A DNA stretch of 64,000 nt from Ignisphaera aggregans DSM 17230 (GTDB taxonomy: Archaea > Thermoproteota > Thermoprotei_A > Sulfolobales > Ignisphaeraceae), in contig CP002098.1 in the NCBI GenBank assembly GCA_000145985.1, positions 1,811,954 through 1,875,953 on the forward strand, given 5' to 3'. A model generated the notes under the pieces. The model saw only the letters and a program-made list of their open reading frames with translations, ran no database searches and was not told the DNA's origin. A program made the position numbers and the translations under genes. Shown piece after piece: positions 1 through 8,254 of the stretch; position 1 is the stretch's first letter; every line of letters starts with the position of its first letter.

Positions 1-2
1 TT

Positions 3-353
3 ATGGTTAATGGGCATGGCATTGCACATCCAAGAAGACTTGGAATAGCATCACATCTTGGTGTTGTAATGGATATGCCTTCAATAGGTATCGCAAAATC
101 GTTTCTATATGGCTATATAGATTTTATAGATGGTAGTAAGGTTATTATTGTTGATGGAAGAATTGTTGGATATGTTGTTAAAAAGAATAGAAATGAAATC
201 TATGTTTCTGCCGGACATAAAATAGCTCCACACCAAGCATTAAAGATATCGCTAGAAACATGGCTAGATAACCATAGATTTCCAGAACCTATATATCTAG
301 CTGATATGATATCGCGAAAAATGCTTAAGGATAATCTTTTAAAATATAAATAG
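3..353 (+). CDS. nfi: Endonuclease V, C-terminal part (cut by window edge)
   Basis: The 116 visible residues start with VNGHGIAHPRRLGIASHLGV, a hallmark of endonuclease V (Nfi), and continue through the GIAKS segment and the C-terminal PHQALKIS helix. The enzyme nicks DNA or RNA one base 3' of deaminated adenine (inosine), a repair task important in hot cells. Family members are about 200-230 residues, so the N-terminal half, with the first catalytic Asp, lies before the window. The first in-frame ATG here is internal. The gene is convergent with the MoeA gene and ends one base before that gene's stop. Confidence 0.9.
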   Translation: MVNGHGIAHPRRLGIASHLGVVMDMPSIGIAKSFLYGYIDFIDGSKVIIVDGRIVGYVVKKNRNEIYVSAGHKIAPHQALKISLETWLDNHRFPEPIYLADMISRKMLKDNLLKYK

Positions 354-354
354 G

Positions 355-2337
355 TTAGCAACATATAATTTCTCCTATATCTTCTGATGCTCTATAACCT
401 TTAGTGGAATTGATTATATCCTTAATACTACTACTTCTAAGAACATTTAAAAATGCCTTAACAACGCCCTTCGATTTGTAAGAATCTTTAGAAACTATAA
501 AGTCATAGCTTTCCCATGATAATGGTATATAGTTTAGGTTATAGATTATAGCTGCATACTCTATACATACACCAATATCAGCTCTACCCTGGGCAATTGC
601 TGCTGCTACACCACTGTGTGTAGATACTTCATATCTATAACCATTTATTCTCCTAACAAGATCACTAAAAGATACACCAAGCTTTTCTGCTAATTTTCTA
701 AGGATATAGTCTATATATGCTCTTGTACCAGATCCTCTATTCCTATTAACAAACCTTATGTCCTTTCTCAAGATATCTTCAAACGATGTTATATTCTTAG
801 GATTGCCAGGTCTAAACGCTAAGACAAGCCTTCTTTCATACCCCCTAACCAAAAATGCTTTTTCTCTAAGAACCTCATCCTTTTTGAAGAGAGGTATATT
901 ATATAAACCCTCTGTTTCATCAAATATGTGTATAGGTGCAATATCTATATAACCCTTCTTGATAAGCTCAACACCGTTATATGAACCTATGCTGATAACC
1001 CTAAATCTATTGAGTAGGCCAGATCTATTTAATATCTCGTTTAAAAGAATATCGTGACTCCCCATAATAATGCCTTCTATAGCTCTATTACTCAGAGGTA
1101 GAACATCTATATACTCTCCCTCATCAATAACATCTCTATTCTCTGGAAGAAGTGCTATTCCATCAGCTTTTATTAAAACTGATATGTTTCCAGATGAATA
1201 TGAAAATGGTATAGCATATACCTCACCAGCAACTTTATTTAGAACTACAGGTACAAACCATTTTCTACCTATATCCTTTCTAATCTTGTTACCTATCTTC
1301 GCTTTTACGAATATGTTTTGATCTGAAGAACCCATAATTTTCTTGATAATTGGGATAAGTAGCAGTAGAGCGTTACTAACAGCTGAAAAGGGAAAACCTG
1401 GAAGACCTATTAAGAGTTTTCCATTATTAGAAACAGCTATCACTGTAGGCTTACCAGGCTTTAGCTTAAGTCCATGAACAACAATCCTTCCAACCCTACT
1501 AAAAACTCTGTAAACAACATCCTCTAGACCAGCCGAAGTTCCTCCAGATGTCACAACAATATCATACTCCTTTAGTGCATCGACTATAACCTTGTAGAGC
1601 TCCTCCTCATCGTCTTTAACAATACCATAGAATTTCACATCTATGTTCAGCATCTTTAGAAGAGATGTAATGAGATATCCATTAGAATCATAGATCTTTC
1701 CAATATCAAGACTTTTACCAGGTTCTATAAGTTCATTGCCTGTGGATATAACAAAGACCTTTGGAGACTTGAAAACCTTTACTCTTCTTATTCCTAGAGC
1801 AGCTAGAACAGCTATTTCACTATATGTTAAGGTTGTTCCCCTTGGAATAACAAGCTCCCCTATAGCAATATCACTTCCAGCATATGCAATATTCTCACCT
1901 GCATATACAGATCTATAGACCACTACTTTCCTATTATCTATCCGCTCTGTATATTCCTCCATTACTACTCCCTCAACACCTCTGGGGATCATAGCTCCTG
2001 TAGCTATCTCAACAGCTTCACCTAGATCTATAGCTATAGATGGTGATTCTCCTACCTTTACACTTCCCTTAACAGTCAATTCTATTGGATTAAGTTCATC
2101 AGCACCCTCTACACTTTTCACCATTACGCCATATCCATCAACCTCAGATCTATCAAAAGGCGGATAGTCTATGGGTGCATAGATGTCTTCAGCAAGTATA
2201 CGTCCATACGACTCCAACAGATCTACCTCATCTATATCAATGGGTTTAAGAATACCTTCAGATTCCAATATATGTATGGCTTCTTCAAGCGATACAAGTC
2301 TGTGAAAAATTCTTCTATCTACAGCATTTGGATCCAT
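355..2337 (-). CDS. moeA: MoeA-like molybdopterin molybdenumtransferase fused to PBP-like domain
   Basis: A 660-residue fusion. Residues 1 to about 415 are MoeA: PPFDRSEVDGYGV near residue 60, TSGGTSAG near 265, KPGKPTVIA and GLPGFPFSA near 295-320. MoeA inserts molybdate or tungstate into adenylated molybdopterin. Residues about 420-660 form a periplasmic-binding-protein-like domain (GSHDILLNEI, NRNRGSGTRAYIDYIL), a fusion known in archaeal MoeA proteins; an oxyanion-sensing role is inference. The start overlaps the end of the next MoeA gene by 19 bp, so the two are translationally coupled. Hyperthermophiles often keep two MoeA paralogues, perhaps one each for tungsten and molybdenum, but the sequence does not show which. 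Confidence 0.92.
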   Translation of the reverse strand: MDPNAVDRRIFHRLVSLEEAIHILESEGILKPIDIDEVDLLESYGRILAEDIYAPIDYPPFDRSEVDGYGVMVKSVEGADELNPIELTVKGSVKVGESPSIAIDLGEAVEIATGAMIPRGVEGVVMEEYTERIDNRKVVVYRSVYAGENIAYAGSDIAIGELVIPRGTTLTYSEIAVLAALGIRRVKVFKSPKVFVISTGNELIEPGKSLDIGKIYDSNGYLITSLLKMLNIDVKFYGIVKDDEEELYKVIVDALKEYDIVVTSGGTSAGLEDVVYRVFSRVGRIVVHGLKLKPGKPTVIAVSNNGKLLIGLPGFPFSAVSNALLLLIPIIKKIMGSSDQNIFVKAKIGNKIRKDIGRKWFVPVVLNKVAGEVYAIPFSYSSGNISVLIKADGIALLPENRDVIDEGEYIDVLPLSNRAIEGIIMGSHDILLNEILNRSGLLNRFRVISIGSYNGVELIKKGYIDIAPIHIFDETEGLYNIPLFKKDEVLREKAFLVRGYERRLVLAFRPGNPKNITSFEDILRKDIRFVNRNRGSGTRAYIDYILRKLAEKLGVSFSDLVRRINGYRYEVSTHSGVAAAIAQGRADIGVCIEYAAIIYNLNYIPLSWESYDFIVSKDSYKSKGVVKAFLNVLRSSSIKDIINSTKGYRASEDIGEIICC

Positions 2338-3551
2338 ACATAGTCACCTTTCTCAAATCCCTCGACATTTGATGGTATCTCAAGAAATCCGTTTGCTTTA
2401 GCTAAAGAGCTTAGTATACCTGAGCCTCGAAGCATTATTGGTTCCACACATAGCTCCTCACCACATCTATATACCTTCACCCTCACAAATGTGTTATAGC
2501 CAATAACACCTGTAACACGTTTTAAAAGCTTTGCTCTTATCTCCAAAGGCTCTATACCCTTTATACCAAGGTATCTAGATATAAATGTAAGTACAAGTAT
2601 CTTTACCCCTATATATGCAGCAACAGGAAATCCAGATAACATGAATATTGGTTTTCCATTGTATATAGCAATAGATGTTGGTCTTCCAGGCCTCATCGCA
2701 ATACCTTGTACAATAATTTCTGCACCTATAGATCTAACACCTCTATGTGTAACATCATGTCCTCCAGGCCCTGTACCACCTGTAGTTATGACAATCTCAT
2801 TTTCATCTAATGCTCTAAGCAAAACTTTGCTAATCATATTTATGTCATCTGGATAGATTCCATACCATCTAGGTTTTATGAAACGATATTCACTTAAGGT
2901 AGCTAGAACAAGCTTGGATGTGGAATCAAGAATATAGCCTTTTTCATAAGCCTCTATACCAGCATCAGAATCTCTGACCTCACTACCTGTAGTGATAACT
3001 CCTATATTCAGCTCTCTATATACCTTAATGCTATTTCTACCTATTGTGGATAGCATTGCGATGTGCCAAGGTCTAACAATAACACCCTTCTCAATCAATA
3101 TCTCTCCAATCTTAAAATCCTCACCAGCTATAGAGATATTGGCATATCTGGGGACACTACGCATAACATATATGGAGTTACCAGCAACATAGACATCCTC
3201 AAGCATTACAACAGCATCGAAAGGCTCAGGAATCTTCTCACCTGTATGAATCTCTACTGCATCATTACATGTATATTCTCCCTCCATTTTTCCTCTAAGT
3301 CTCAGTGGAATTGGGTTAGCAGGACTTGCAGATGTAATACTATCACTACAGATAGCATATCCATCAACAGCGCTTCTATTGAATGGAGGGAAATTTATCG
3401 GTGATACAACATCCTCCGCAGCAATTCTACCTAATGCATTTATTAAACCTATTTCTACAATGTCTAAGGAAAATTTCGATGCTTTGACAACTTGTGCTAT
3501 AGCCTTATCGATAGGCTCATACACCCTATTTATATGGCTTACAATATCCAC
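2319..3551 (-). CDS. moeA: MoeA-like molybdopterin molybdenumtransferase
   Basis: A 410-residue single-domain-set MoeA with PPFNRSAVDGYAI near residue 55, the MPT-binding TTGGTGPGGHDVT near 256, RPGRPTSIA near 290, and a C-terminal beta-barrel domain (IV). It is the upstream partner of the longer MoeA fusion, with which it overlaps by 19 bp. It differs from that paralogue in the GGT loop (GTGPGG against GTSAG), which fits divergence in metal or cofactor preference (inference). The length is normal for the family. Confidence 0.93.
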   Translation of the reverse strand: MDIVSHINRVYEPIDKAIAQVVKASKFSLDIVEIGLINALGRIAAEDVVSPINFPPFNRSAVDGYAICSDSITSASPANPIPLRLRGKMEGEYTCNDAVEIHTGEKIPEPFDAVVMLEDVYVAGNSIYVMRSVPRYANISIAGEDFKIGEILIEKGVIVRPWHIAMLSTIGRNSIKVYRELNIGVITTGSEVRDSDAGIEAYEKGYILDSTSKLVLATLSEYRFIKPRWYGIYPDDINMISKVLLRALDENEIVITTGGTGPGGHDVTHRGVRSIGAEIIVQGIAMRPGRPTSIAIYNGKPIFMLSGFPVAAYIGVKILVLTFISRYLGIKGIEPLEIRAKLLKRVTGVIGYNTFVRVKVYRCGEELCVEPIMLRGSGILSSLAKANGFLEIPSNVEGFEKGDYVWIQML

Positions 3552-3657
3552 ATCTAATACACCATTAACAATTATTAATTGTTCTAGACACTTATATTGT
3601 TAGCGGCATTGAATTTATGATGAGTTAGCTGAGCTCTGAATGGTGATGTACCCGGTA

Positions 3658-4401
3658 TTACTGAACACCTATTCTACAGCACTTTGTGTTGATAGGGCAC
3701 TCGCTGCATCTAGGGTTTCTAGCTTTACAAATCATGCGTCCATGAGCAATTAACGATATGTGTAAACTAAGCAATTCCTCTGGATTATGTTCTACTACAC
3801 CAAGGATGAATTTTCTTATATCTTCATAACCCATATCCTCATGAACAATACCAAGTCTCTTCAGCACTCTCATAATATGTGTATCTATTGGGAATGTAGG
3901 TTTTTTATATATCATTAATAGAAATACATCTGCAGTTTTATAGCCAATACCATATATAGATAGCAAGGCTTTTCTAGCATCATCTACACTAAGATTTTTT
4001 AGATCATTGAAAAACTTAGGATTTTCCTTAATATGTCTAGAGAGTTCCAACAAACTTTGCAATCTTCTATTAGCAAGACCAGCAACATTTATCGCATTGA
4101 TAATAACTGAAGGATCTATAGATAAAATCCTATCCGGCGTTATGACGTCATCAAGAACATTTTTCAGTCTTAATAATGCTCTATATGCATTTCTATCACT
4201 TGTATTCTGAGACAATATTATCCCAACTAGAACCTCAAATGGCTCTGCACCCTCTGCTACAAGTTTGAGGGCGACGAAATCATCTATCTTAATACTGTCT
4301 CTGTAATATATTTTGATCTGTTCAAATATATTCACAATATCTTCTCTGTTCCATACGCATGTTTTCTTCATAGACATTTTTACCCTAGGTTCTATACACA
4401 T
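3658..4401 (-). CDS. nth: Endonuclease III (DNA glycosylase/AP lyase)
   Basis: A HhH-GPD base-excision enzyme of 247 residues that removes oxidised pyrimidines and cleaves AP sites. The helix-hairpin-helix LLSIYGIGYKTADV carries the catalytic Lys, PIDTHIMRVLKRLG carries the catalytic Asp, and CKARNPRCSECPINTKCC at the C-terminus supplies the 4Fe-4S cluster cysteines. Three Met codons fall in the first 12 residues (MCIEPRVKMSMKKT), so the exact start is uncertain by up to 30 bp. It stands alone, divergent from the HAD gene with a 44-bp gap. Confidence 0.93.
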   Translation of the reverse strand: MCIEPRVKMSMKKTCVWNREDIVNIFEQIKIYYRDSIKIDDFVALKLVAEGAEPFEVLVGIILSQNTSDRNAYRALLRLKNVLDDVITPDRILSIDPSVIINAINVAGLANRRLQSLLELSRHIKENPKFFNDLKNLSVDDARKALLSIYGIGYKTADVFLLMIYKKPTFPIDTHIMRVLKRLGIVHEDMGYEDIRKFILGVVEHNPEELLSLHISLIAHGRMICKARNPRCSECPINTKCCRIGVQ

Positions 4402-4445
4402 TGTTGTGTTAAGTAATAAGTAGTGAATAACCTAGGTTATTAGTT

Positions 4446-4943
4446 ATGCCAACCTATGTATTTGATATAGATGGTGTGATATTCGATGTTTCAAAAAGAC
4501 TCGAGATAGCAAAACAGTGTTCTCGTGGAGATGAGAGAGAGTTTTGGAGGTATTTCTTCCAAGAGGAGCTTCTGATATATGATATTCCTAGAAGAATAGG
4601 TATAGAGTTATTGATGGATAGACTAGATAGAGGTAGAGTTGTAATAGTAACAGGACGCCCAAATAGGTTACGCAGAGCTACACTTGATCAACTATCTTCT
4701 GCTGGAATTCCTGTAAATAGAATTAGTGAGATATATATGAGGAGAGATAATGACTATAGAAAGGGGTATATAGTAAAGGAAGAGATAATCAAGTACTTGT
4801 TATCAAGGGGTATGGACATAGAAGAGATACATGATGACGATGAAATATTTTTAAAGAGGATAAAGACTCTTCTAAGTTGTAAGCTTTATCTACATAGGGA
4901 TTCAGAGGTTATAGAACTGTTCCCCTATTCGAAGAGGTTATAG
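4446..4943 (+). CDS. HAD-superfamily phosphatase
   Basis: A 165-residue HAD-fold hydrolase. It begins TYVFDIDGVIFD with the nucleophile and acid Asp pair, continues with VIVTGRP (motif II Thr) and ends with the motif IV acids EEIHDDDEIF. It lies 3 bp upstream of the glycosyltransferase gene, so the two are co-transcribed. Its substrate cannot be read from sequence; a sugar or polyprenyl phosphate would fit the neighbours (inference). Confidence 0.8.
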   Translation: MPTYVFDIDGVIFDVSKRLEIAKQCSRGDEREFWRYFFQEELLIYDIPRRIGIELLMDRLDRGRVVIVTGRPNRLRRATLDQLSSAGIPVNRISEIYMRRDNDYRKGYIVKEEIIKYLLSRGMDIEEIHDDDEIFLKRIKTLLSCKLYLHRDSEVIELFPYSKRL

Positions 4944-4946
4944 TGT

Positions 4947-6026
4947 ATGGATATAAGCATAGTGCTGCCAACATATAAAGAAGCAGAAAACATAGCTCTC
5001 GTAGTTAGCGAAATTAGGAAATCTGTTAGTGAGGCTGGTTATGAGATCGTTGTTGTCGATGACAATAGTCCTGATGGAACATGGCTTTACGCAGTTAATC
5101 TCATTGGGGATAATGATATTGTTATACGTAGAATTAACATCAAGGGTCTATCCACAGCTATTCTAGATGGAATAATATTTTCGTTGAAGGAATATGTAGT
5201 TGTTATGGATGCAGATCTTCAGCATCCCCCACAATACATTAACAATATGGTTAAAGTTGTTGAAAATGGTGATATAGATGTTGTTATTGGTTCTAGGTAT
5301 ATGATAGGAGGTGGTATTGAGGGATGGACAAAATCAAGAATTATAATATCAAAGGGTGCTACACTTATAGCAAAACTGATGCTTCCCTCAACCAGGGGCC
5401 TCACAGATCCAATGTCAGGCTTCTTTATGGTAAAGAGGGAAAAGGTTGTTGCTAACAGAGAGAGGCTGAATCCAAGAGGCTATAAAATACTTCTAGAGAT
5501 CCTCGAGAAATGTCAGCCTCTGAATGTTAGTGAAACACCATATGTATTTAGATCTAGGGTATATGGGAAAAGCAAACTTGGTGCAAAGACGATCATAGAC
5601 TACATTCTACATGTGCTTAAACTCAGTGGTTGGAGACCAGTGAAATTCGGTGTTGTTGGGGCTCTTGGAATGCTGGTTAACCTTGGTGTAATAGAGTTTC
5701 TGAGAAGGACATATTCGTATCTTGTCCAGAGATATTTTGTTGTAGGGAGTCTACTGGCGATAGAAATAAGCACCCTGTTCAATTTCACACTACATGAGCT
5801 TTGGACTTTTAGAGATAGAAGAGGAGGCAATATGTTTATACGCCTATTGCTATTCCATACAACAATACTTCCAAGTATCCTCTCACAATTTATAGCATCA
5901 AATATCCTATTCTATGCATTCTCCATAGACCCACTGATATCTCAGTTCATAGGAATTCTAATAGGTTTTCCCATAAACTATATATTAAGTGAGCTGGGTA
6001 TATGGAGAAAAAGGAGTTTTGAATAG
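4947..6026 (+). CDS. Polyprenyl-phosphate glycosyltransferase (DPM1-like) with GtrA-like membrane domain
   Basis: The N-terminal GT-A domain (residues 1 to about 230) is a family 2 glycosyltransferase of the dolichol-phosphate mannose synthase type: IVLPTYKEAENI, VDDNSPDGTW and the DxD-like MDADLQHPP. The C-terminal 130 residues hold about four membrane helices of the GtrA type (VKFGVVGALGMLVNLG). It probably transfers a sugar from an NDP-sugar to a dolichyl phosphate carrier for protein N-glycosylation or lipids. A sugar nucleotidyltransferase is encoded convergently 4 bp downstream, which fits a shared sugar-activation role. Confidence 0.9.
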   Translation: MDISIVLPTYKEAENIALVVSEIRKSVSEAGYEIVVVDDNSPDGTWLYAVNLIGDNDIVIRRINIKGLSTAILDGIIFSLKEYVVVMDADLQHPPQYINNMVKVVENGDIDVVIGSRYMIGGGIEGWTKSRIIISKGATLIAKLMLPSTRGLTDPMSGFFMVKREKVVANRERLNPRGYKILLEILEKCQPLNVSETPYVFRSRVYGKSKLGAKTIIDYILHVLKLSGWRPVKFGVVGALGMLVNLGVIEFLRRTYSYLVQRYFVVGSLLAIEISTLFNFTLHELWTFRDRRGGNMFIRLLLFHTTILPSILSQFIASNILFYAFSIDPLISQFIGILIGFPINYILSELGIWRKRSFE

Positions 6027-6030
6027 AGGT

Positions 6031-6738
6031 CTAGGCTTTACACATCTGTGGATAGATTTGCTTCAACATTTTTTCACATTCTTCGAGATCCTTTATCGTG
6101 TCTATAGATTTCCAAAGTACATCTCTGTATATCCATGCCCTCAACACCCTTTGGTTTGCTAGTTTTGGAAATGCTGTTGTCTCTATATCGCCTTTCTCTG
6201 GGAGGTACTCAAATATTTTGGGCTTCATAGCATATACGCCAGCGTTAATTGTATAGTCAAGTGTTGGTTTCTCGAGAAATTCTCTTACATACCCATCTTC
6301 AACTTTTACTATTCCATAGGGACTCTTCATGTATACCAAGGCTATGCCGGCCACACTCTGTTTATCGTTTAGTACATCATTTATAAGTGGTCTGGGATCT
6401 ATATCTGTAACAATATCTCCATTCACAACTAGGAATATCTCCTCATTTCTAAGAATGCTTTCTGCATTCTTTATAGCTCCTCCTGTCCCAAGAGGTTCAT
6501 CCTCAACAACATAACTTACATTGACGCCAAACCTATGTCCACTACCCAAATACTCTATTATCTTCTCCTTAGCATATCCAAGCAAAACAACGAAATCTCG
6601 AATTCCATAGCTCTTAAGCCACTCAATTTGTATTTCTATTATCGGTTTCCCACATACTTCAACCATAGCCTTAGGTCTATCTTCTGTTAAAGGCCTTAGC
6701 CTTTTCCCATAACCTCCAGCAAGTATTGCTACCTTCAT
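6031..6738 (-). CDS. Sugar-phosphate nucleotidyltransferase
   Basis: A 235-residue nucleotidyltransferase. The signature LAGGYGKRLRPLTEDRPKAM lies at residues 6-25, VNGDIVTD supplies the metal-binding Asp, and FLEKP is the sugar-contact motif. It forms NDP-sugars (GDP-mannose or similar) from NTP and sugar-1-phosphate. It lacks the left-handed beta-helix tail, so it is the short, single-domain kind. The base specificity is not determined by visible residues. Confidence 0.88.
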   Translation of the reverse strand: MKVAILAGGYGKRLRPLTEDRPKAMVEVCGKPIIEIQIEWLKSYGIRDFVVLLGYAKEKIIEYLGSGHRFGVNVSYVVEDEPLGTGGAIKNAESILRNEEIFLVVNGDIVTDIDPRPLINDVLNDKQSVAGIALVYMKSPYGIVKVEDGYVREFLEKPTLDYTINAGVYAMKPKIFEYLPEKGDIETTAFPKLANQRVLRAWIYRDVLWKSIDTIKDLEECEKMLKQIYPQMCKA

Positions 6739-6840
6739 CTAGATCCCGAGAAATATTTTGTATATAAGGATTTAAGAGAGTATGTGATAAGAAACCTTAT
6801 GAGATGAGCGACGCTGGGTTGTCTGAAGGGTGATGAGTTC

Positions 6841-7155
6841 ATGGACCAAGCGATAAACGTTAAAAATAACTCTTCCTCTAGAGATATATGCTATATATGT
6901 AAAAGGGTTGTGGAGCCTACAGACAACGTTGTTGAGTGTTCCATATGTAGTGTAAAGATGCATAAGAGGTGTGTTGATGAAGAAATTCTATCAGATGCTG
7001 AGGGGGCTATAATGTGTCCCTATGACTCAGCTTTAGCTGCACTTGACTGGTTTGATTCTATAATATCGACATATTCATCTAGTTTTACGGATGAGCAGAG
7101 AGAGGAGATTGTTGAGAGACTTAAAAACTATATTAATATGCTTACCTCAAAATAG
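6841..7155 (+). CDS. Small RING/treble-clef-like zinc protein
   Basis: A 104-residue protein with a cysteine-histidine cluster CYICKRVV, VECSICSVKMHKRC and MCPYD at residues 18-60, spaced like a RING or PHD-type cross-brace (CxxC, CxxC, HxxC, C). A helical tail follows. The start is set by GGGTGATGAG just upstream of the ATG. Such folds in archaea may be protein-binding or ubiquitin-like-system adaptors, but no partner gene is visible nearby, so no function is assigned. Confidence 0.7.
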   Translation: MDQAINVKNNSSSRDICYICKRVVEPTDNVVECSICSVKMHKRCVDEEILSDAEGAIMCPYDSALAALDWFDSIISTYSSSFTDEQREEIVERLKNYINMLTSK

Positions 7156-7168
7156 TAGCACTACTATT

Positions 7169-7852
7169 TTATGTGAGTGGTCTTAGAATACCATCAAACA
7201 TTTCGAAACGTCTATATGTATATTCAAGTGTTCTAGGATCATGCGAAACAATAACTATAGATGTATTGAAGTCTCTACTTATCTTGACAAATAACTCCAA
7301 TACCTTCTTAGCATTCTCCCAATCCAGATTAGATGCAGGTTCATCGGCTAGGAGAAGCGAGGGTGTTATTGTTAATGCTCTAGCAATAGCAACCCTCTGT
7401 TTTTCACCACCGCTAAGGTATTTAACACGAATACTCTCTTTACCTCTCAAACCCATATAGTCAATTAATTCCATTATCCTAATATGGCGCTCCCTCTTCT
7501 CCAGTCCAAGCAACATCAGAGGTAGCTCTATATTCTCATAAACTGTAAAATCCTCTATAAGGCCATAGTCCTGAGGAATATAGCTAACAATGTTTGTTCT
7601 AATCATAGCAAGTCCATCTTCGCTCAACAGATTTAGATTGTATCCCTCTATAATAACCTCGCCCTGGTCAGGCTTCTCAAGACCTGCCATAATCTTTAGC
7701 AATGTTGATTTACCGGAACCGCTAGGGCCATGAATCCCTATGATCTCTCCCCTTCTAACCTCTAGATTAACATTCTTTAGAACAGCTACACTTGTATTGC
7801 CAATGATATAATACTTCCATAGGTTTCTAACAATGGCAACGATATTGCTCAT
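7169..7852 (-). CDS. ABC transporter ATP-binding protein (MacB/LolD type)
   Basis: A 227-residue ABC ATPase: Walker A GPSGSGKST near residue 40, Q-loop YIPQDYG, signature YLSGGEKQRVAIARAL near 140 and Walker B LLLADEPASNLD. The closest group is the LolD/MacB/FtsE class that partners FtsX-like permeases. It is the last gene of a four-gene minus-strand operon (7169-11530) and lies 6 bp after the small membrane protein. Confidence 0.92.
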   Translation of the reverse strand: MSNIVAIVRNLWKYYIIGNTSVAVLKNVNLEVRRGEIIGIHGPSGSGKSTLLKIMAGLEKPDQGEVIIEGYNLNLLSEDGLAMIRTNIVSYIPQDYGLIEDFTVYENIELPLMLLGLEKRERHIRIMELIDYMGLRGKESIRVKYLSGGEKQRVAIARALTITPSLLLADEPASNLDWENAKKVLELFVKISRDFNTSIVIVSHDPRTLEYTYRRFEMFDGILRPLT

Positions 7853-7858
7853 AATCCT

Positions 7859-8254
7859 TTACCTCTTCACCATTAATATTGATGATATGTAGAGTGTAGA
7901 TAATAAAACAAGTACTGCTACTACAAATAACCAGGTTCTTGGTATATATATTGTTAATGGTATGAATAGAAGTATTGTTCTAGGTATTCCAAAGAACATG
8001 ATATATATTCTCACCTCAGATTGTTTAACACCTATAATCATTAACACATTTTTGTATTGCTCTAATGATTTTCTATCAGATAGAAACGATGCTATAAGGC
8101 TTATCGCAAGTAGTATAATCATAGCTATATAGATATCTAGATATCTATAGAGGTATATATAAATCGAGAGAACAATTGAAAGTATCAATACATATTTATA
8201 TCCAGGGCAAATAAGTGAGAACTTCAGTGTTTTCACTATGAACTCTCTGTGCAT
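7859..8254 (-). CDS. Small polytopic membrane protein of the ABC operon
   Basis: A hydrophobic protein with about four membrane helices, for example KYVLILSIVLSIYIYLY and TWLFVVAVLVLLSTLYI. The open frame extends back to 8338, but that part runs through the end of the permease gene. The ATG at 8254, preceded by a GAGG stretch and overlapping the permease by 19 bp, is the likelier start. Its position between permease and ATPase suggests a second permease subunit. No family is recognised. Confidence 0.6.
   Translation of the reverse strand: MHREFIVKTLKFSLICPGYKYVLILSIVLSIYIYLYRYLDIYIAMIILLAISLIASFLSDRKSLEQYKNVLMIIGVKQSEVRIYIMFFGIPRTILLFIPLTIYIPRTWLFVVAVLVLLSTLYISSILMVKR

Noticed and set aside
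6795..6850. C/D-box-like order GAGATGA, CTGA, GTGATGA upstream of the RING-like gene
   Set aside because: No box D follows at a suitable distance and the GTGATGAG is explained as the ribosome site of the gene.
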